From NCBI GenBank assembly GCA_050250135.1, contig JBFWPF010000005.1:1-64000 (forward strand): 64,000 nt of DNA, given 5' to 3'. Shown here piece by piece: positions 42,804 through 50,776 of the stretch. A program made the position numbers and the translations under genes. How positions within the stretch are numbered: position 1 is the first letter of the stretch; the number at the start of each line of letters is the position of its first letter. The notes beneath the pieces were generated by a model. It did not search any database and was not told where the DNA came from. It saw only the letters and a list, made by a program, of their open reading frames with translations. This DNA is from JBFWPF01 sp050250135. Lineage in GTDB: Bacteria; Chlamydiota; Chlamydiia; Chlamydiales; JAFEGQ01.

Positions 42804-44297
42804 ATGCTTGAGTTGACGACCGCAACCGATGTGGCTAAGCGGAAAGGGGCTGGCGCAACGATTCTCCCTGTTTGGGAATCGACCGGCTCAAAAAAGGGGG
42901 GAGTCCTGGCCTGCCCTGACGATCCCTCTTTGAAAGGGGCGGAGCGCCCCCTCGAGCTTGGCGATTTTTCGGGTAAAGCGGGTAAGGGAGATCTCGTCTA
43001 TACCGACGGGGGGAAAGAGAAGCGCTTTCTCCTGATCGGCTTGGGCAAAGAGGGGGAGCTGACCGTTGAAGGGCTCCGCCAGAGCTACGCGGCGGCGGTC
43101 GGTATAGCCCGCTCAGCCCGCCTCACCAGTGTCAATGTCCTCCTGCCCACCGTCAAGGGGCTCTCCCTCTCCGATGTCGTTCGAGGGATATCTGAGGGGC
43201 TCCTTCTGGCCAACGAGTCGTTTGACCGGCTTAAGTTCGAGAAGCTCAAGGAGGAGACGATCCTCCTGAAAAAGGCCTGCCTCGTGGGGGTACCGGCGAA
43301 AGTAGCCGCAGAGATCGAGAGTCACCTAGCGGTGGCCGAAGGGGTCCACTTTGCCCGCGACCTGATCAACCGAAATGCTGACGATATTACGCCCCAAGGT
43401 TTGGGCGAGATTGTGAAGGACCTGGCGAAAAGCACCCCTAAGCTCAAGGCGACGGTCCACGGCAAGGAGTGGATCGAGAAAGAGAAAATGGGGCTCCTCC
43501 TCGCGGTGAACAGGGGCTCAGCCCATGATCCCGCTTTTATCATCCTCGAATACAAGGGCAGCCCTAAGGGGAAAAAGCACACCGTCATCGTCGGTAAGGG
43601 GGTCACCTACGATACCGGGGGTCTCAACCTAAAGCCGACTGGCCATATGGAGACGATGCGGACCGATATGTCGGGCGCAGCCGCGGTCATTGGGACCCTC
43701 TTAGCGGTGGCCAAACTGGGGCTAAAGGTCAACGTCACAGCCGTCGTAGCGGCGACCGAAAACATGATCGATGCCCGCAGCTACAAGCCGGGCGATGTCT
43801 ATAGCGCCAGGACCGGCAAGACGGTTGAGATCGACAACACCGATGCGGAGGGGAGGCTGACCCTGGCCGATGCCCTCTCCTACGCGATTGACAAGCTTAA
43901 CCCGACCGAGGTGATCAACCTCTGCACCCTAACGGGTGCTATTGTGGTCGCTCTTGGCGAAGAGATCGCCGGGCTGATGAGCAACAATGACGAGCTTGCA
44001 GCCGACCTTGTCCAAGCGGGTGAGACGAGTGGCGAGCTTCTGTGGAGGATGCCCCTCCACAAGAGCTACAAGAAGATGCTCCACTCCGATATCGCCGACA
44101 TTAAGAACTGTGGCGGACGGAAGGGCTCTTCGATCACCGCTGCCCTCTTTATTGGGGAGTTTGTCGGAAAGACCCCTTGGGCCCACCTCGACATCGCCGG
44201 CACGGCTTACCCCGACAAGGCGGCCCCCCTCTCGCCCAACCGGGCAACAGGCTACGGCGTCCGCCTCCTGATCGACCTTCTAAGAGAAAGAGGTTAG
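42804..44297 (+). CDS. pepA: Leucyl aminopeptidase (M17 family)
   Basis: 497 residues. An N-terminal macro-like domain is followed by the catalytic domain with VGKGVTYDTGGLNLKPTGHM, MRTDMSGAAAV and the signature NTDAEGRLTLADAL carrying the metal ligands and catalytic residues. It removes N-terminal amino acids from peptides in the cytosol. Its end overlaps the convergent membrane protein gene by 4 bases. Confidence 0.97.
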   Translation: MLELTTATDVAKRKGAGATILPVWESTGSKKGGVLACPDDPSLKGAERPLELGDFSGKAGKGDLVYTDGGKEKRFLLIGLGKEGELTVEGLRQSYAAAVGIARSARLTSVNVLLPTVKGLSLSDVVRGISEGLLLANESFDRLKFEKLKEETILLKKACLVGVPAKVAAEIESHLAVAEGVHFARDLINRNADDITPQGLGEIVKDLAKSTPKLKATVHGKEWIEKEKMGLLLAVNRGSAHDPAFIILEYKGSPKGKKHTVIVGKGVTYDTGGLNLKPTGHMETMRTDMSGAAAVIGTLLAVAKLGLKVNVTAVVAATENMIDARSYKPGDVYSARTGKTVEIDNTDAEGRLTLADALSYAIDKLNPTEVINLCTLTGAIVVALGEEIAGLMSNNDELAADLVQAGETSGELLWRMPLHKSYKKMLHSDIADIKNCGGRKGSSITAALFIGEFVGKTPWAHLDIAGTAYPDKAAPLSPNRATGYGVRLLIDLLRERG

Positions 44298-44677
44298 GGC
44301 TGCCAGTAGGCCCTGATGTAGTTGCCGCCGACAGCGGCTGTGACCAGGATAAGAGCACCTAGTCGGGTTGGTAGGTCGATAGGCATCAAGAAACTAGAGA
44401 TAAGTAGAGCGAGGGAACCACACCGAAAAAAGGGTTGCATGTGCGCCCGGTCGGCCAGGCCCGGAAAGGAGCGGTAAAGCACGCTACCAAGTAGGTCCGC
44501 ACCAGTGGCAATAGCAATCGAGGTAGGCAACCACCTTTGAAGGTGGGCGGCATTGTTCCAATAGGAGAGTCCAACCGTAAGGAATCCAAGTGCCCCTATT
44601 CCCAACTTAATAGGAGCGAGCTGTTCCCCTTCCGGCTTTAAGGTCAGCACAGGGCCAAAGACACCTATATTCTCCAT
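44294..44677 (-). CDS. Small multi-pass membrane protein
   Basis: 127 residues starting MENIGVFGPVLTLKPEG, with about four hydrophobic stretches (IGALGFLTVGLSY; PTSIAIATGADLLGSVLY; FFRCGSLALLISSFLM; LGALILVTAAVGGNY). No family recognised, and no clear shared motif with the 33 kb pair. The start at 44677 is chosen over an upstream GTG with a non-hydrophobic lead. It lies divergent from the SET gene with a 60-base gap. Confidence 0.6.
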   Translation of the reverse strand: MENIGVFGPVLTLKPEGEQLAPIKLGIGALGFLTVGLSYWNNAAHLQRWLPTSIAIATGADLLGSVLYRSFPGLADRAHMQPFFRCGSLALLISSFLMPIDLPTRLGALILVTAAVGGNYIRAYWQP

Positions 44678-44737
44678 GACATTGCCTCTTCCTTTGTGAA
44701 CAGTGTACGATGAACATCCCTTTGAGGTAAAGACCAA

Positions 44738-45316
44738 TTGTTTGACAGTACGCTATTTAGCAACACAAAGGCGGGCTACCTCCCTCGTGTGACCTTCTAT
44801 GATGCTGAGGCGGAGCGGTATGCCGGGGCCCTGTGGCGGAAGCGAGGGCGGGATCCCGAGCGGGAGTGGCTCGGCGCCTTCCACGGCCCCGATCTGCAGG
44901 CAGGGCGGGTCGCCCCCCTCACCGTCCGCTACATCGACGAGCGGCTCGGGCATGGCGTCTTCTCTGAGGCCCCCCTGGCAAAAGGGGACTACGTCGGGGT
45001 CTATACCGGCATCCTGATCCGGCGGGACCTGCTCAGAAAGCGGGTCAACGACTACTGCTTCCGCTATCCCGTTGAGGCTTATTCGCTTAGGCCTCTTATG
45101 ATCGATGCGGGTCAGCAGGGGAATGAGATGCGCTTTGTGAACCACAGCGACCGCCCCAATTGTGAGACGATCGGGGTCCCCTACCGGGGGCTGGTCTACC
45201 TCCTTGTCCGCGCCGCCGCCCCCATCGCCAAAGGAGAGCAGCTCACCATCGATTACGGCCCCGCCTACTGGCGCCACCGAAAACGGCGCGCAAAGCTCTC
45301 AAATATAGTAACTTAA
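44738..45316 (+). CDS. SET-domain protein lysine methyltransferase (NUE-like)
   Basis: 192 residues. SET motifs: VRYIDERLGHGVFSEAPLAKGDYVGVYTG, the NHS motif in NEMRFVNHSDRPNCETI and the C-terminal AAPIAKGEQLTIDYGPAYW. It transfers methyl groups from SAM to lysines. C. trachomatis NUE (CT737) is a SET enzyme reported to act on histones and enter host nuclei. Here it lies after pepA, where Chlamydia has the histone-like hctB. The TTG start follows GAGG by 10 bases. A tiny Lys-rich gene follows. Confidence 0.88.
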   Translation: MFDSTLFSNTKAGYLPRVTFYDAEAERYAGALWRKRGRDPEREWLGAFHGPDLQAGRVAPLTVRYIDERLGHGVFSEAPLAKGDYVGVYTGILIRRDLLRKRVNDYCFRYPVEAYSLRPLMIDAGQQGNEMRFVNHSDRPNCETIGVPYRGLVYLLVRAAAPIAKGEQLTIDYGPAYWRHRKRRAKLSNIVT

Positions 45317-45372
45317 TTTTTGTTGTGGATAGATTGAATTTGGTGTATCTAAAGAGTTAGGAGGGTGTACAT

Positions 45373-45519
45373 ATGGCGAACCCCAAGAAGGCTCGAAAGA
45401 CTAAGATGCACAAGCCCAAGAAGGTAAAGGCGCAGACGGCGGCCTCATGGCGCCGAGAGGTGAGGGAAAAGTACGGGAAGGAGCCCCACGCCCGCCCCAC
45501 CCCCCAAGAGCACTCCTAG
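45373..45519 (+). CDS. Tiny Lys/Arg-rich basic protein
   Basis: 48 codons with an excellent AGGAGG site eight bases before the ATG. The sequence begins MANPKKARKTKMHKPKKVKA, with SWRREVREKYGKEPHARP following. The N-terminal half is about 45% Lys/Arg, resembling a histone H1-like or HctB-type DNA-binding tail, but with no repeat. Right after the SET gene, at the position of hctB relative to pepA in Chlamydia, so it is a plausible nucleoid protein or SET substrate. Not a family I can name. Confidence 0.7.
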   Translation: MANPKKARKTKMHKPKKVKAQTAASWRREVREKYGKEPHARPTPQEHS

Positions 45520-45577
45520 ACATTTACATTTATGAGGCAAATAGGTCATTGTAGGCTCCACTATTAGGGAGGAAACC

Positions 45578-45985
45578 ATGACCAAAGTGGTTCTGAAAAT
45601 GGGGGCTAATCTCCGATCGGAGGGGGGTGTCCCAGGCGCACCGGCCGTTGTGGCCGATGGCCCCAAGGCCTACGGAGGGCTCGAAGAGGTGATGGGGCCG
45701 ACCGACCTCTTTGCCTTTTCCCTGGGGGCCTGCATCCTCACCATGATGGGGATCAAGGCGGGCCAGCTCAAGCTCGATCTGGGGGAGGTGGTCGCCGAGG
45801 TCGAGAAGAAGATGGTGATGAAGCCCAAGCTGATGGTCGGGAAGTTTGTGATCCGGGTCTCGGTGCCAGGAGCTGTCCCCGAGGAGGCGCGAGGGGCCCT
45901 TGAAGCGATCGCGCGCGACTGCCCAATCTTTCTGAGCCTGGGGCCAAGCGTTGAGAAGGAGCTCACCTTTGAATGGGCCAGCTAA
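45578..45985 (+). CDS. OsmC-family protein
   Basis: 135 residues with the OsmC/Ohr fold: GPTDLFAFSLGACILTMMGI includes the first reactive Cys, and ARDCPIFLSLGPSV the second. Such proteins reduce organic hydroperoxides or bind thiols. The GGAGG site lies seven bases before the ATG. The stop overlaps the SpsF-like gene by 13 bases, so it heads the following operon. Confidence 0.9.
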   Translation: MTKVVLKMGANLRSEGGVPGAPAVVADGPKAYGGLEEVMGPTDLFAFSLGACILTMMGIKAGQLKLDLGEVVAEVEKKMVMKPKLMVGKFVIRVSVPGAVPEEARGALEAIARDCPIFLSLGPSVEKELTFEWAS

Positions 45986-46674
45986 TCGCCATCATCCAGG
46001 CGCGGATGGGGTCGAGGCGCCTTCCGGGCAAGGTGCTGCGAGAGGTGGGGGGAGAGCCCCTGCTGGGCCACATGCTCAGCCGAGTGGCGAAGGCCCGCTC
46101 TCTCGATGGCTATGGGGTAGCGACAACCGATAGGGAGAGCGACGATCCGGTCGCAGCCTTTTGCGAGGAGCGGGGTGTTCCCTGCTATAGGGGCTCAGAA
46201 AAGGATGTCCTAAAGCGCTACGTGGGCGCGGCCGAGCACTTTGGGGCCGAGGCCATTGTCCGCCTAACAGCCGATTGCCCCCTCATCGACCCCCTCATCC
46301 TCGACCAGGTCGCCACCTATTTTCAGGCCCACGATTTCGACTACGTCTCCAACACCCAGGACCGCTCCTACCCCCGAGGGATGGATGTTGAGGTCTTTTC
46401 TCGGGCGGCCCTCGAGCAGGCCGCCGAGGAGGCGGTCGACCCCTACGACCGGGAACATGTGACCTCCTATCTTTACAACAAGCAGGGGCGGTTTCGGGTG
46501 GGAAGGCTGGAGATGCGGCTGACCGTTGACCATGAGGCCGATCTCGAGTTGATCGGGCGACTTCTCGGAAAATTGGAGGGGCGCGATTATCGGCTAGCCG
46601 ATATTGTGAGCCTGTTGCAGACCCATCCCGAATGGGTCTCGATCAACGGCCATTTGATTCAGGAAGAGGGATGA
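45973..46674 (+). CDS. SpsF-like cytidylyltransferase (CMP-sugar synthetase family)
   Basis: 233 residues of nucleotidyltransferase fold: IAIIQARMGSRRLPGKVLREV is the SpsF/NeuA-type nucleotide-binding motif, followed by VRLTADCPLIDPLILDQV with the metal-binding Asp, and YVSNTQDRSYPRGMDVEVF. The family activates sugars as CMP (or related) derivatives; the exact sugar is not readable. It overlaps the NeuB-family gene by 4 bases, forming an spsF-spsE-like pair. Confidence 0.88.
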   Translation: MGQLIAIIQARMGSRRLPGKVLREVGGEPLLGHMLSRVAKARSLDGYGVATTDRESDDPVAAFCEERGVPCYRGSEKDVLKRYVGAAEHFGAEAIVRLTADCPLIDPLILDQVATYFQAHDFDYVSNTQDRSYPRGMDVEVFSRAALEQAAEEAVDPYDREHVTSYLYNKQGRFRVGRLEMRLTVDHEADLELIGRLLGKLEGRDYRLADIVSLLQTHPEWVSINGHLIQEEG

Positions 46675-47690
46675 GCGTCTTTGTTATCGCCGAGGCGGGC
46701 AGCAACTGGCGGATGGGGGCCCCGAAACGGGATCTCCAGATGGCAAAAATGCTGATTGATATTGCAGCTGAGGCGGGGGCCGATGCGGTCAAATTTCAGG
46801 TCTTCCGAGCAGGGACCATCTACGCAGCCGGGTCGGGGGCCTGCTCCCACCTGAAGGAGAAGGGGGTAGGGGAGCCGATTGGGAAGGTCTTTGAGGACCT
46901 CGAAATGCCGGCCGAAATGATCCCCGAGCTAGCAGCCCATTGCCAAGAGAGGGGAGTAGCCTTTATGGCCTCAGCCTTCTCGGAGGAGACCTTCCGCCTT
47001 GTCGACCCGTACGTTGCGCTCCACAAGATCGCCTCGCCCGAGCTCCATGACCTCTCCCTGCTGAAGCTGGCGGCCGGGTCGGGCAAGGCAACCCTCCTCT
47101 CAACTGGCCTCTCCACCCTGGAAGAGATCGGCTGGGCGGCAGGTCACTTCAAGGAAAATATTACCCTTCTGCAGTGTACCGTTCAGTACCCGACCGATCC
47201 CGCCTCAGCTAACCTCCTCGCCATGCAGACCCTTGCCGAGACCTTTGGGCTCCCGGTCGGCCTGTCCGATCATACCCGCGATCCGATCATTGCCCCGGTC
47301 TCAGCTGTGGCCTTGGGAGCCCAGGTGATCGAGAAGCACTTCACGGTCCATAACCGTCTGGTCGGCCCCGACCACAGTTGGGCGATAACGGGTGAGGAGC
47401 TGGCCCAGATGGTGAGGGCGATCCGCCTTGCTGAGCAGATGAGGGGAGATGGAGAGAAGGCCATACTCCCAGTAGAGGAGCCGCTGCGCCGCTTCTCCCG
47501 CCGCTCGTTGCAAGCCCTTTGCCCCATCCCAAAAGGGACCCCCTTGCAATTAGGGGCCAATGTTGCCATTCTGCGGCCAGGTACACAGTCCCAGGGGCTC
47601 GCCCCCCGCCTCGCCTCAAAAATTGAGGGAAGGCGAGCCCTGCGCGATATTGAGGCGGGGTCTGGGATCACAGAGCAGGACATTGCATGA
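46671..47690 (+). CDS. NeuB-family nonulosonate synthase
   Basis: 339 residues. The TIM barrel includes FVIAEAGSNWRMGAP, AVKFQVFRAGTIY, HKIASPELHDLSLLKLA, LLQCTVQYPTDPA, LPVGLSDHTRDP and AQVIEKHFTVHNRLVGPDH. A C-terminal antifreeze-like SAF domain (LCPIPKGTPLQLGANVAILRPG) completes the sialic-acid synthase architecture. It condenses PEP with a hexosamine-type aldose to a nine-carbon keto acid (sialic, legionaminic or pseudaminic type). Aminotransferases or epimerases expected for the precursor are not in the window. Confidence 0.92.
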   Translation: MSVFVIAEAGSNWRMGAPKRDLQMAKMLIDIAAEAGADAVKFQVFRAGTIYAAGSGACSHLKEKGVGEPIGKVFEDLEMPAEMIPELAAHCQERGVAFMASAFSEETFRLVDPYVALHKIASPELHDLSLLKLAAGSGKATLLSTGLSTLEEIGWAAGHFKENITLLQCTVQYPTDPASANLLAMQTLAETFGLPVGLSDHTRDPIIAPVSAVALGAQVIEKHFTVHNRLVGPDHSWAITGEELAQMVRAIRLAEQMRGDGEKAILPVEEPLRRFSRRSLQALCPIPKGTPLQLGANVAILRPGTQSQGLAPRLASKIEGRRALRDIEAGSGITEQDIA

Positions 47691-48337
47691 GCCCAACCCC
47701 TTTGAAGGCCCTCTTTCTGGATTTTGACGGCACCATCGCCGATAGCCTTAACCTCCTCTACCGGGTCTATTGCGAATTTCTCAATCACTACGGAAAAAAG
47801 GGGAGCCCCGAAGAGTTTGCTGAGCTCAACGGCCCCGCCATGTCGGAGGTCCTCCAGATCCTCAAGGAGCGGCACGGGATCAATGGAAACGCAAGTGAAT
47901 TATTTGGTGACTACCAGAAAAAGCTCCTCCAGATCTATGCCGAGCAGGTTGAGCCCTATGAGGGGACGATCCCCTTTCTCGATGAGATTGCCGACCGGAA
48001 GATTGCCTGTTACATCGTGACTTCCGCCTCGGCCCCCCTTGTGGAGGCCTTTCTCACCCGCCATGCCCTCACCCCCAAGATTCAAGAGGTGATCACCCCG
48101 CACGGCCTCTCCCGCTCCAAGCCCGATCCCGGTATCTACCTGCGGGCCTTGGCTAGGAGTGGCGCAAAGCCTACCGATGTGATTGCCGTCGAGGACTCCC
48201 ATAACGGGATACTGGCGGCGACCAGGGCTGGTATTCCTACTGTGGCGATTGGGCATGAGAGCCGTCCTGACATCGCCACCTCTGGGGTGATCTGTCACGC
48301 CGCCTGCTGGGAAGAGGTTCTTCCATTATGTCACTGA
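47687..48337 (+). CDS. HAD-superfamily phosphatase
   Basis: 216 residues of the beta-phosphoglucomutase-like subgroup: ALFLDFDGTIADSLNLLY (nucleophile Asp), YIVTSASAPLVEAFL (Thr/Ser motif II), SKPDPGIYLRA (Lys motif III) and VIAVEDSHNGILAATRAG (motif IV). In an operon with a NeuB-type synthase it could dephosphorylate a sugar-9-phosphate product, the step done by NANP in other systems. Overlaps both neighbours (4 and 10 bases). Confidence 0.9.
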   Translation: MSPTPLKALFLDFDGTIADSLNLLYRVYCEFLNHYGKKGSPEEFAELNGPAMSEVLQILKERHGINGNASELFGDYQKKLLQIYAEQVEPYEGTIPFLDEIADRKIACYIVTSASAPLVEAFLTRHALTPKIQEVITPHGLSRSKPDPGIYLRALARSGAKPTDVIAVEDSHNGILAATRAGIPTVAIGHESRPDIATSGVICHAACWEEVLPLCH

Positions 48338-49359
48338 GAATTCTCCTCCTCCCCCCTGGTACTCCGGCTATTCGGGGAACGGTGCGGATGGTGCGGGAAA
48401 ATCCCGATGAGTGCTCGGTTCTTGTGTACAGCGCTGATGCTGACCCCTCCCCCTTTTCCCTCTCCCTCTTCGACAACTACTTCAAGGTCCCCCCTCTCCA
48501 CGACCCCGCTTACATTCCTGCGGTGCTTCACCTTTGTCAGCGGGAGGGGATAGACCTGATCCTGTTCCATCATGATGAAGAGACCGCTCTCTACATGGCC
48601 CATCAAGAGGCTTTTGAAGCCATCGGGACCCGCCTTGTGGCCTCCCCTCACCAGGCGGTCAAGACCGCCACCCACAAGGCCCATCTCTATGAAGCTTTGG
48701 GGAGGGAGGGGATCCCCCTTCCGCGCTACGAGCTTGTCACCGCAGAAAACTGTGAGGAGGTGGCGGTGGCCTTGGGCTATCCCGACCATGACCTGATCGT
48801 CAAGCCCCCGAACTGCTGGGGAGCAAACGGGGTCTACCAGCTTACCGCCCGCCCCCTTCCCTGGGATCAGCGCCTTCGCCTCCCGATGATCACCCTCCCG
48901 CAGCTTAAGGCGAGCCTCGACCGCCCGGTCCTCATGCTCGAGTACTTGCCCGGTGCGGAGTACTCGGTCGATGCTTTTCTCGGCTCGCAAGTGGCCATTG
49001 CCCTTCCTCGGCGGCGTGACCGCATTGTGGGGGGGCTTGCGATTCAAACCACCCTAGAAGATCAACCTGAATTAGCAGAGCTTACCCTAAAGGCTGGCCG
49101 GGCGCTTGGCCTGCGCTATGTCTATGGGATGCAGTTTAAGTGTGACAGTGAGGGGAGGCCCCGCCTCCTCGAGTGCAATCCGCGGATTCAGGGGAGCTCC
49201 GTTGCCTCGTGGGGGAGTGGGCTCAATCTGATTTGGCTTGCGGTGCGCGAGGCTCTTGGCGAGCCTCCCGCCGACCTTCCCCGCCCCCTTCATGGGGCGA
49301 CCTACGCCCGCCATTGGGGAGGAGTTGTCACCGCCGGAGACCGCTCCTGGGAGGTTTAA
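48328..49359 (+). CDS. ATP-grasp ligase (carbamoyl-phosphate synthase-like)
   Basis: 343 residues: an N-terminal Rossmann-like preATP-grasp domain (RILLLPPGTPAIRGTVRMV) and an ATP-grasp domain with DLIVKPPNCWGANGV, LMLEYLPGAEYSVDAFLG and LLECNPRIQGSS (metal site). It would ligate a carboxylate to an amine. Similar enzymes in surface-sugar clusters attach amino acids or modify nonulosonates; that role here is inferred. The stop TAA lies in palindromic element E2. Confidence 0.85.
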   Translation: MSLRILLLPPGTPAIRGTVRMVRENPDECSVLVYSADADPSPFSLSLFDNYFKVPPLHDPAYIPAVLHLCQREGIDLILFHHDEETALYMAHQEAFEAIGTRLVASPHQAVKTATHKAHLYEALGREGIPLPRYELVTAENCEEVAVALGYPDHDLIVKPPNCWGANGVYQLTARPLPWDQRLRLPMITLPQLKASLDRPVLMLEYLPGAEYSVDAFLGSQVAIALPRRRDRIVGGLAIQTTLEDQPELAELTLKAGRALGLRYVYGMQFKCDSEGRPRLLECNPRIQGSSVASWGSGLNLIWLAVREALGEPPADLPRPLHGATYARHWGGVVTAGDRSWEV

Positions 49360-49521
49360 CACCTGATAGCGATCTATCGTTCTGAGGGGGCGGCAGGGGG
49401 TGTTCGGATGGCGCACATCGCGACGAGGCCGGGTTTGTAAACCCGGGTAAGGAGGGATGGGCTCCAGATGACCGCCTACTGTCGATGCCCTCAGAACGAT
49501 AGGTCGCAATCAGGGGTTTAA
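49356..49521. repeat. 166-bp palindromic element E2
   Basis: The same length as E1 and related to it, but its centre is in the opposite orientation (GCCGGGTTTGTAAACCCGG then GTAAGGAGGGATG). The ends TTAACACCTGATAGCGATCT and GGTCGCAATCAGGGGTTTAA are inverted copies. It carries the stop codon of the ATP-grasp gene and fills the gap to the convergent outer-membrane gene, suggesting a bidirectional terminator. Confidence 0.85.
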
Positions 49522-49527
49522 TCCCTT

Positions 49528-50022
49528 TTAGAAACCAACGCCAAAGGTAAGGGTAGCGGCGGGCTGTCGGTAGATCACCGTTGGGCTACCCGTTGGGATA
49601 GCGGGCTGATGGATCCCTGCCTCGACAAAGGCCAGGACCCGGGTGTGGGTGATCAAGGCATACCCGATTACCCCCTCGCCAAAGAGGCCAACAAAGTTAT
49701 GCCCCTCGTTCTTCAGCCGGCCATAGCCGAGTCCAAGCCCCCCGTAGAGGCTGTGCTTCCATCCGGGGGTGAGGAAGAAGAGAAAGAGCCCCTTACCAAG
49801 GATCAGGTGGTCGCTTCCTGAGTGTTCGATGTAGTCGACGCTCAGGTCGACGCCGCTATGGCCGGTAACCACCCGGATCCCCCCTCCAGCGGCTACCCCG
49901 GGATCGGTGTGGGGAGCCTCAAGTGTGCCCGCCCCCAATTTTCCGTACCGGTAGCTGAACCAATTTTCGTCAGCAAAGCTAGCTGTGGTCAGAGCGAGGA
50001 GGAGGAGGAGCTTTTTCATCAA
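49528..50022 (-). CDS. Small outer-membrane beta-barrel protein (second of pair)
   Basis: 164 residues. The signal peptide MKKLLLLLALTTASFAD is followed by amphipathic strands with glycine-rich turns (LYGGLGLGYGRLKNEGHNFVGLFGEGVIGYAL) and a C-terminal FGVGF ending in Phe, the assembly signal of outer-membrane barrels. Resembles OmpA-like or lipid A deacylase-like 8-stranded barrels. Start overlaps the upstream paralog stop by 4 bases. Confidence 0.75.
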   Translation of the reverse strand: MMKKLLLLLALTTASFADENWFSYRYGKLGAGTLEAPHTDPGVAAGGGIRVVTGHSGVDLSVDYIEHSGSDHLILGKGLFLFFLTPGWKHSLYGGLGLGYGRLKNEGHNFVGLFGEGVIGYALITHTRVLAFVEAGIHQPAIPTGSPTVIYRQPAATLTFGVGF

Positions 50023-50699
50023 AAACCTATTCCGAGTTCAAGGGTTATCGGGAGGAGTATACCATTTTCCCGGAAACAGGGAAGCTTTGCGTCGAGCTCG
50101 ACGAAGAAAAGTCGCACGGCCCCCTTTTCCCATCTCCATTGGAGGCCACCAGCGCAGTTAATGAGAGCGCCGCTGAACCGATCGGCCACCGTTCCCTTGA
50201 GCATAAAACCCCCAATCCCGGCGCCGAGGTAGGGGGTGCAGCGGTAGTGGGGTGTCAGGTAGAGAAGCCCCATCCCCCGTCCGTAGAGGAGGGTGAGCTG
50301 TTCGACACTTTGGTCCCCAAAGGCCTGGTTGTGGTGAAGTATGCCCGCCGACAGATCCCAGCCGAAACACCCCCCTTTGGCGCTGCGGACCCCAAGGCCA
50401 GCGGAGATCACCGGATCGAGCGCCTCCGGGTGGAAGGAGAGGGTCCCGCCGCCCCCTTTTACGTAGGCAAAGCGCCCCTCTCCCCATGCGAGAGGAGAGG
50501 CCAGGAGAAAGAGGGCTACAAGGCACGCCCTTAAAAAGTTATAGCGTCGCCCTCTTGCTGCATCGGCCACCTTGTTGATCTCGCTCCTCACCCATAGCGC
50601 TTTGGCTATGGGCTTCGTCGCGATTTCAATAATCTGGCTCGATTCGCTAAGAGGCCGCCTGCTATAACTTTTTGAGGACGTACCTAACAAGTACTTCAT
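50019..50699 (-). CDS. Small outer-membrane barrel protein with in-frame palindromic insertion
   Basis: 226 residues as read. The barrel part (YLGAGIGGFMLKGTVADRFSG, ending LPITLELGIGF) is similar in plan to its downstream neighbour. The expected signal peptide (LRACLVALFLLASPLAWG) begins only at about residue 57. The ATG at 50699 with an AAGG site encodes MKYLLGTSS, and then 47 residues come from palindromic element D before the hydrophobic core resumes. Removing D restores MKYLLGTSS-LRACLVALFLLA, a normal signal peptide. Whether the product is still exported is unclear. Confidence 0.7.
   Translation of the reverse strand: MKYLLGTSSKSYSRRPLSESSQIIEIATKPIAKALWVRSEINKVADAARGRRYNFLRACLVALFLLASPLAWGEGRFAYVKGGGGTLSFHPEALDPVISAGLGVRSAKGGCFGWDLSAGILHHNQAFGDQSVEQLTLLYGRGMGLLYLTPHYRCTPYLGAGIGGFMLKGTVADRFSGALINCAGGLQWRWEKGAVRLFFVELDAKLPCFRENGILLPITLELGIGF
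50533..50673. repeat. 141-bp palindromic element D inside a coding sequence
   Basis: The arms AAAAAGTTATAGC and GCTATAACTTTTT are inverted copies extending (with mismatches) through CCTCTT/AAGAGG. The central hairpin CCCATAGC-GCTTTG-GCTATGGG is shared with element A. Its length is exactly 47 codons and it has no stop in the frame of the host gene. This recalls in-frame Rickettsia palindromic elements. Confidence 0.8.
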
Positions 50700-50776
50700 C
50701 GGGCTACCTTGGCAAACTAAAGGGAAACAACGTTAGCCCTAGCGACGCATAATGTCAACCGAGCCATAATGGGGGG

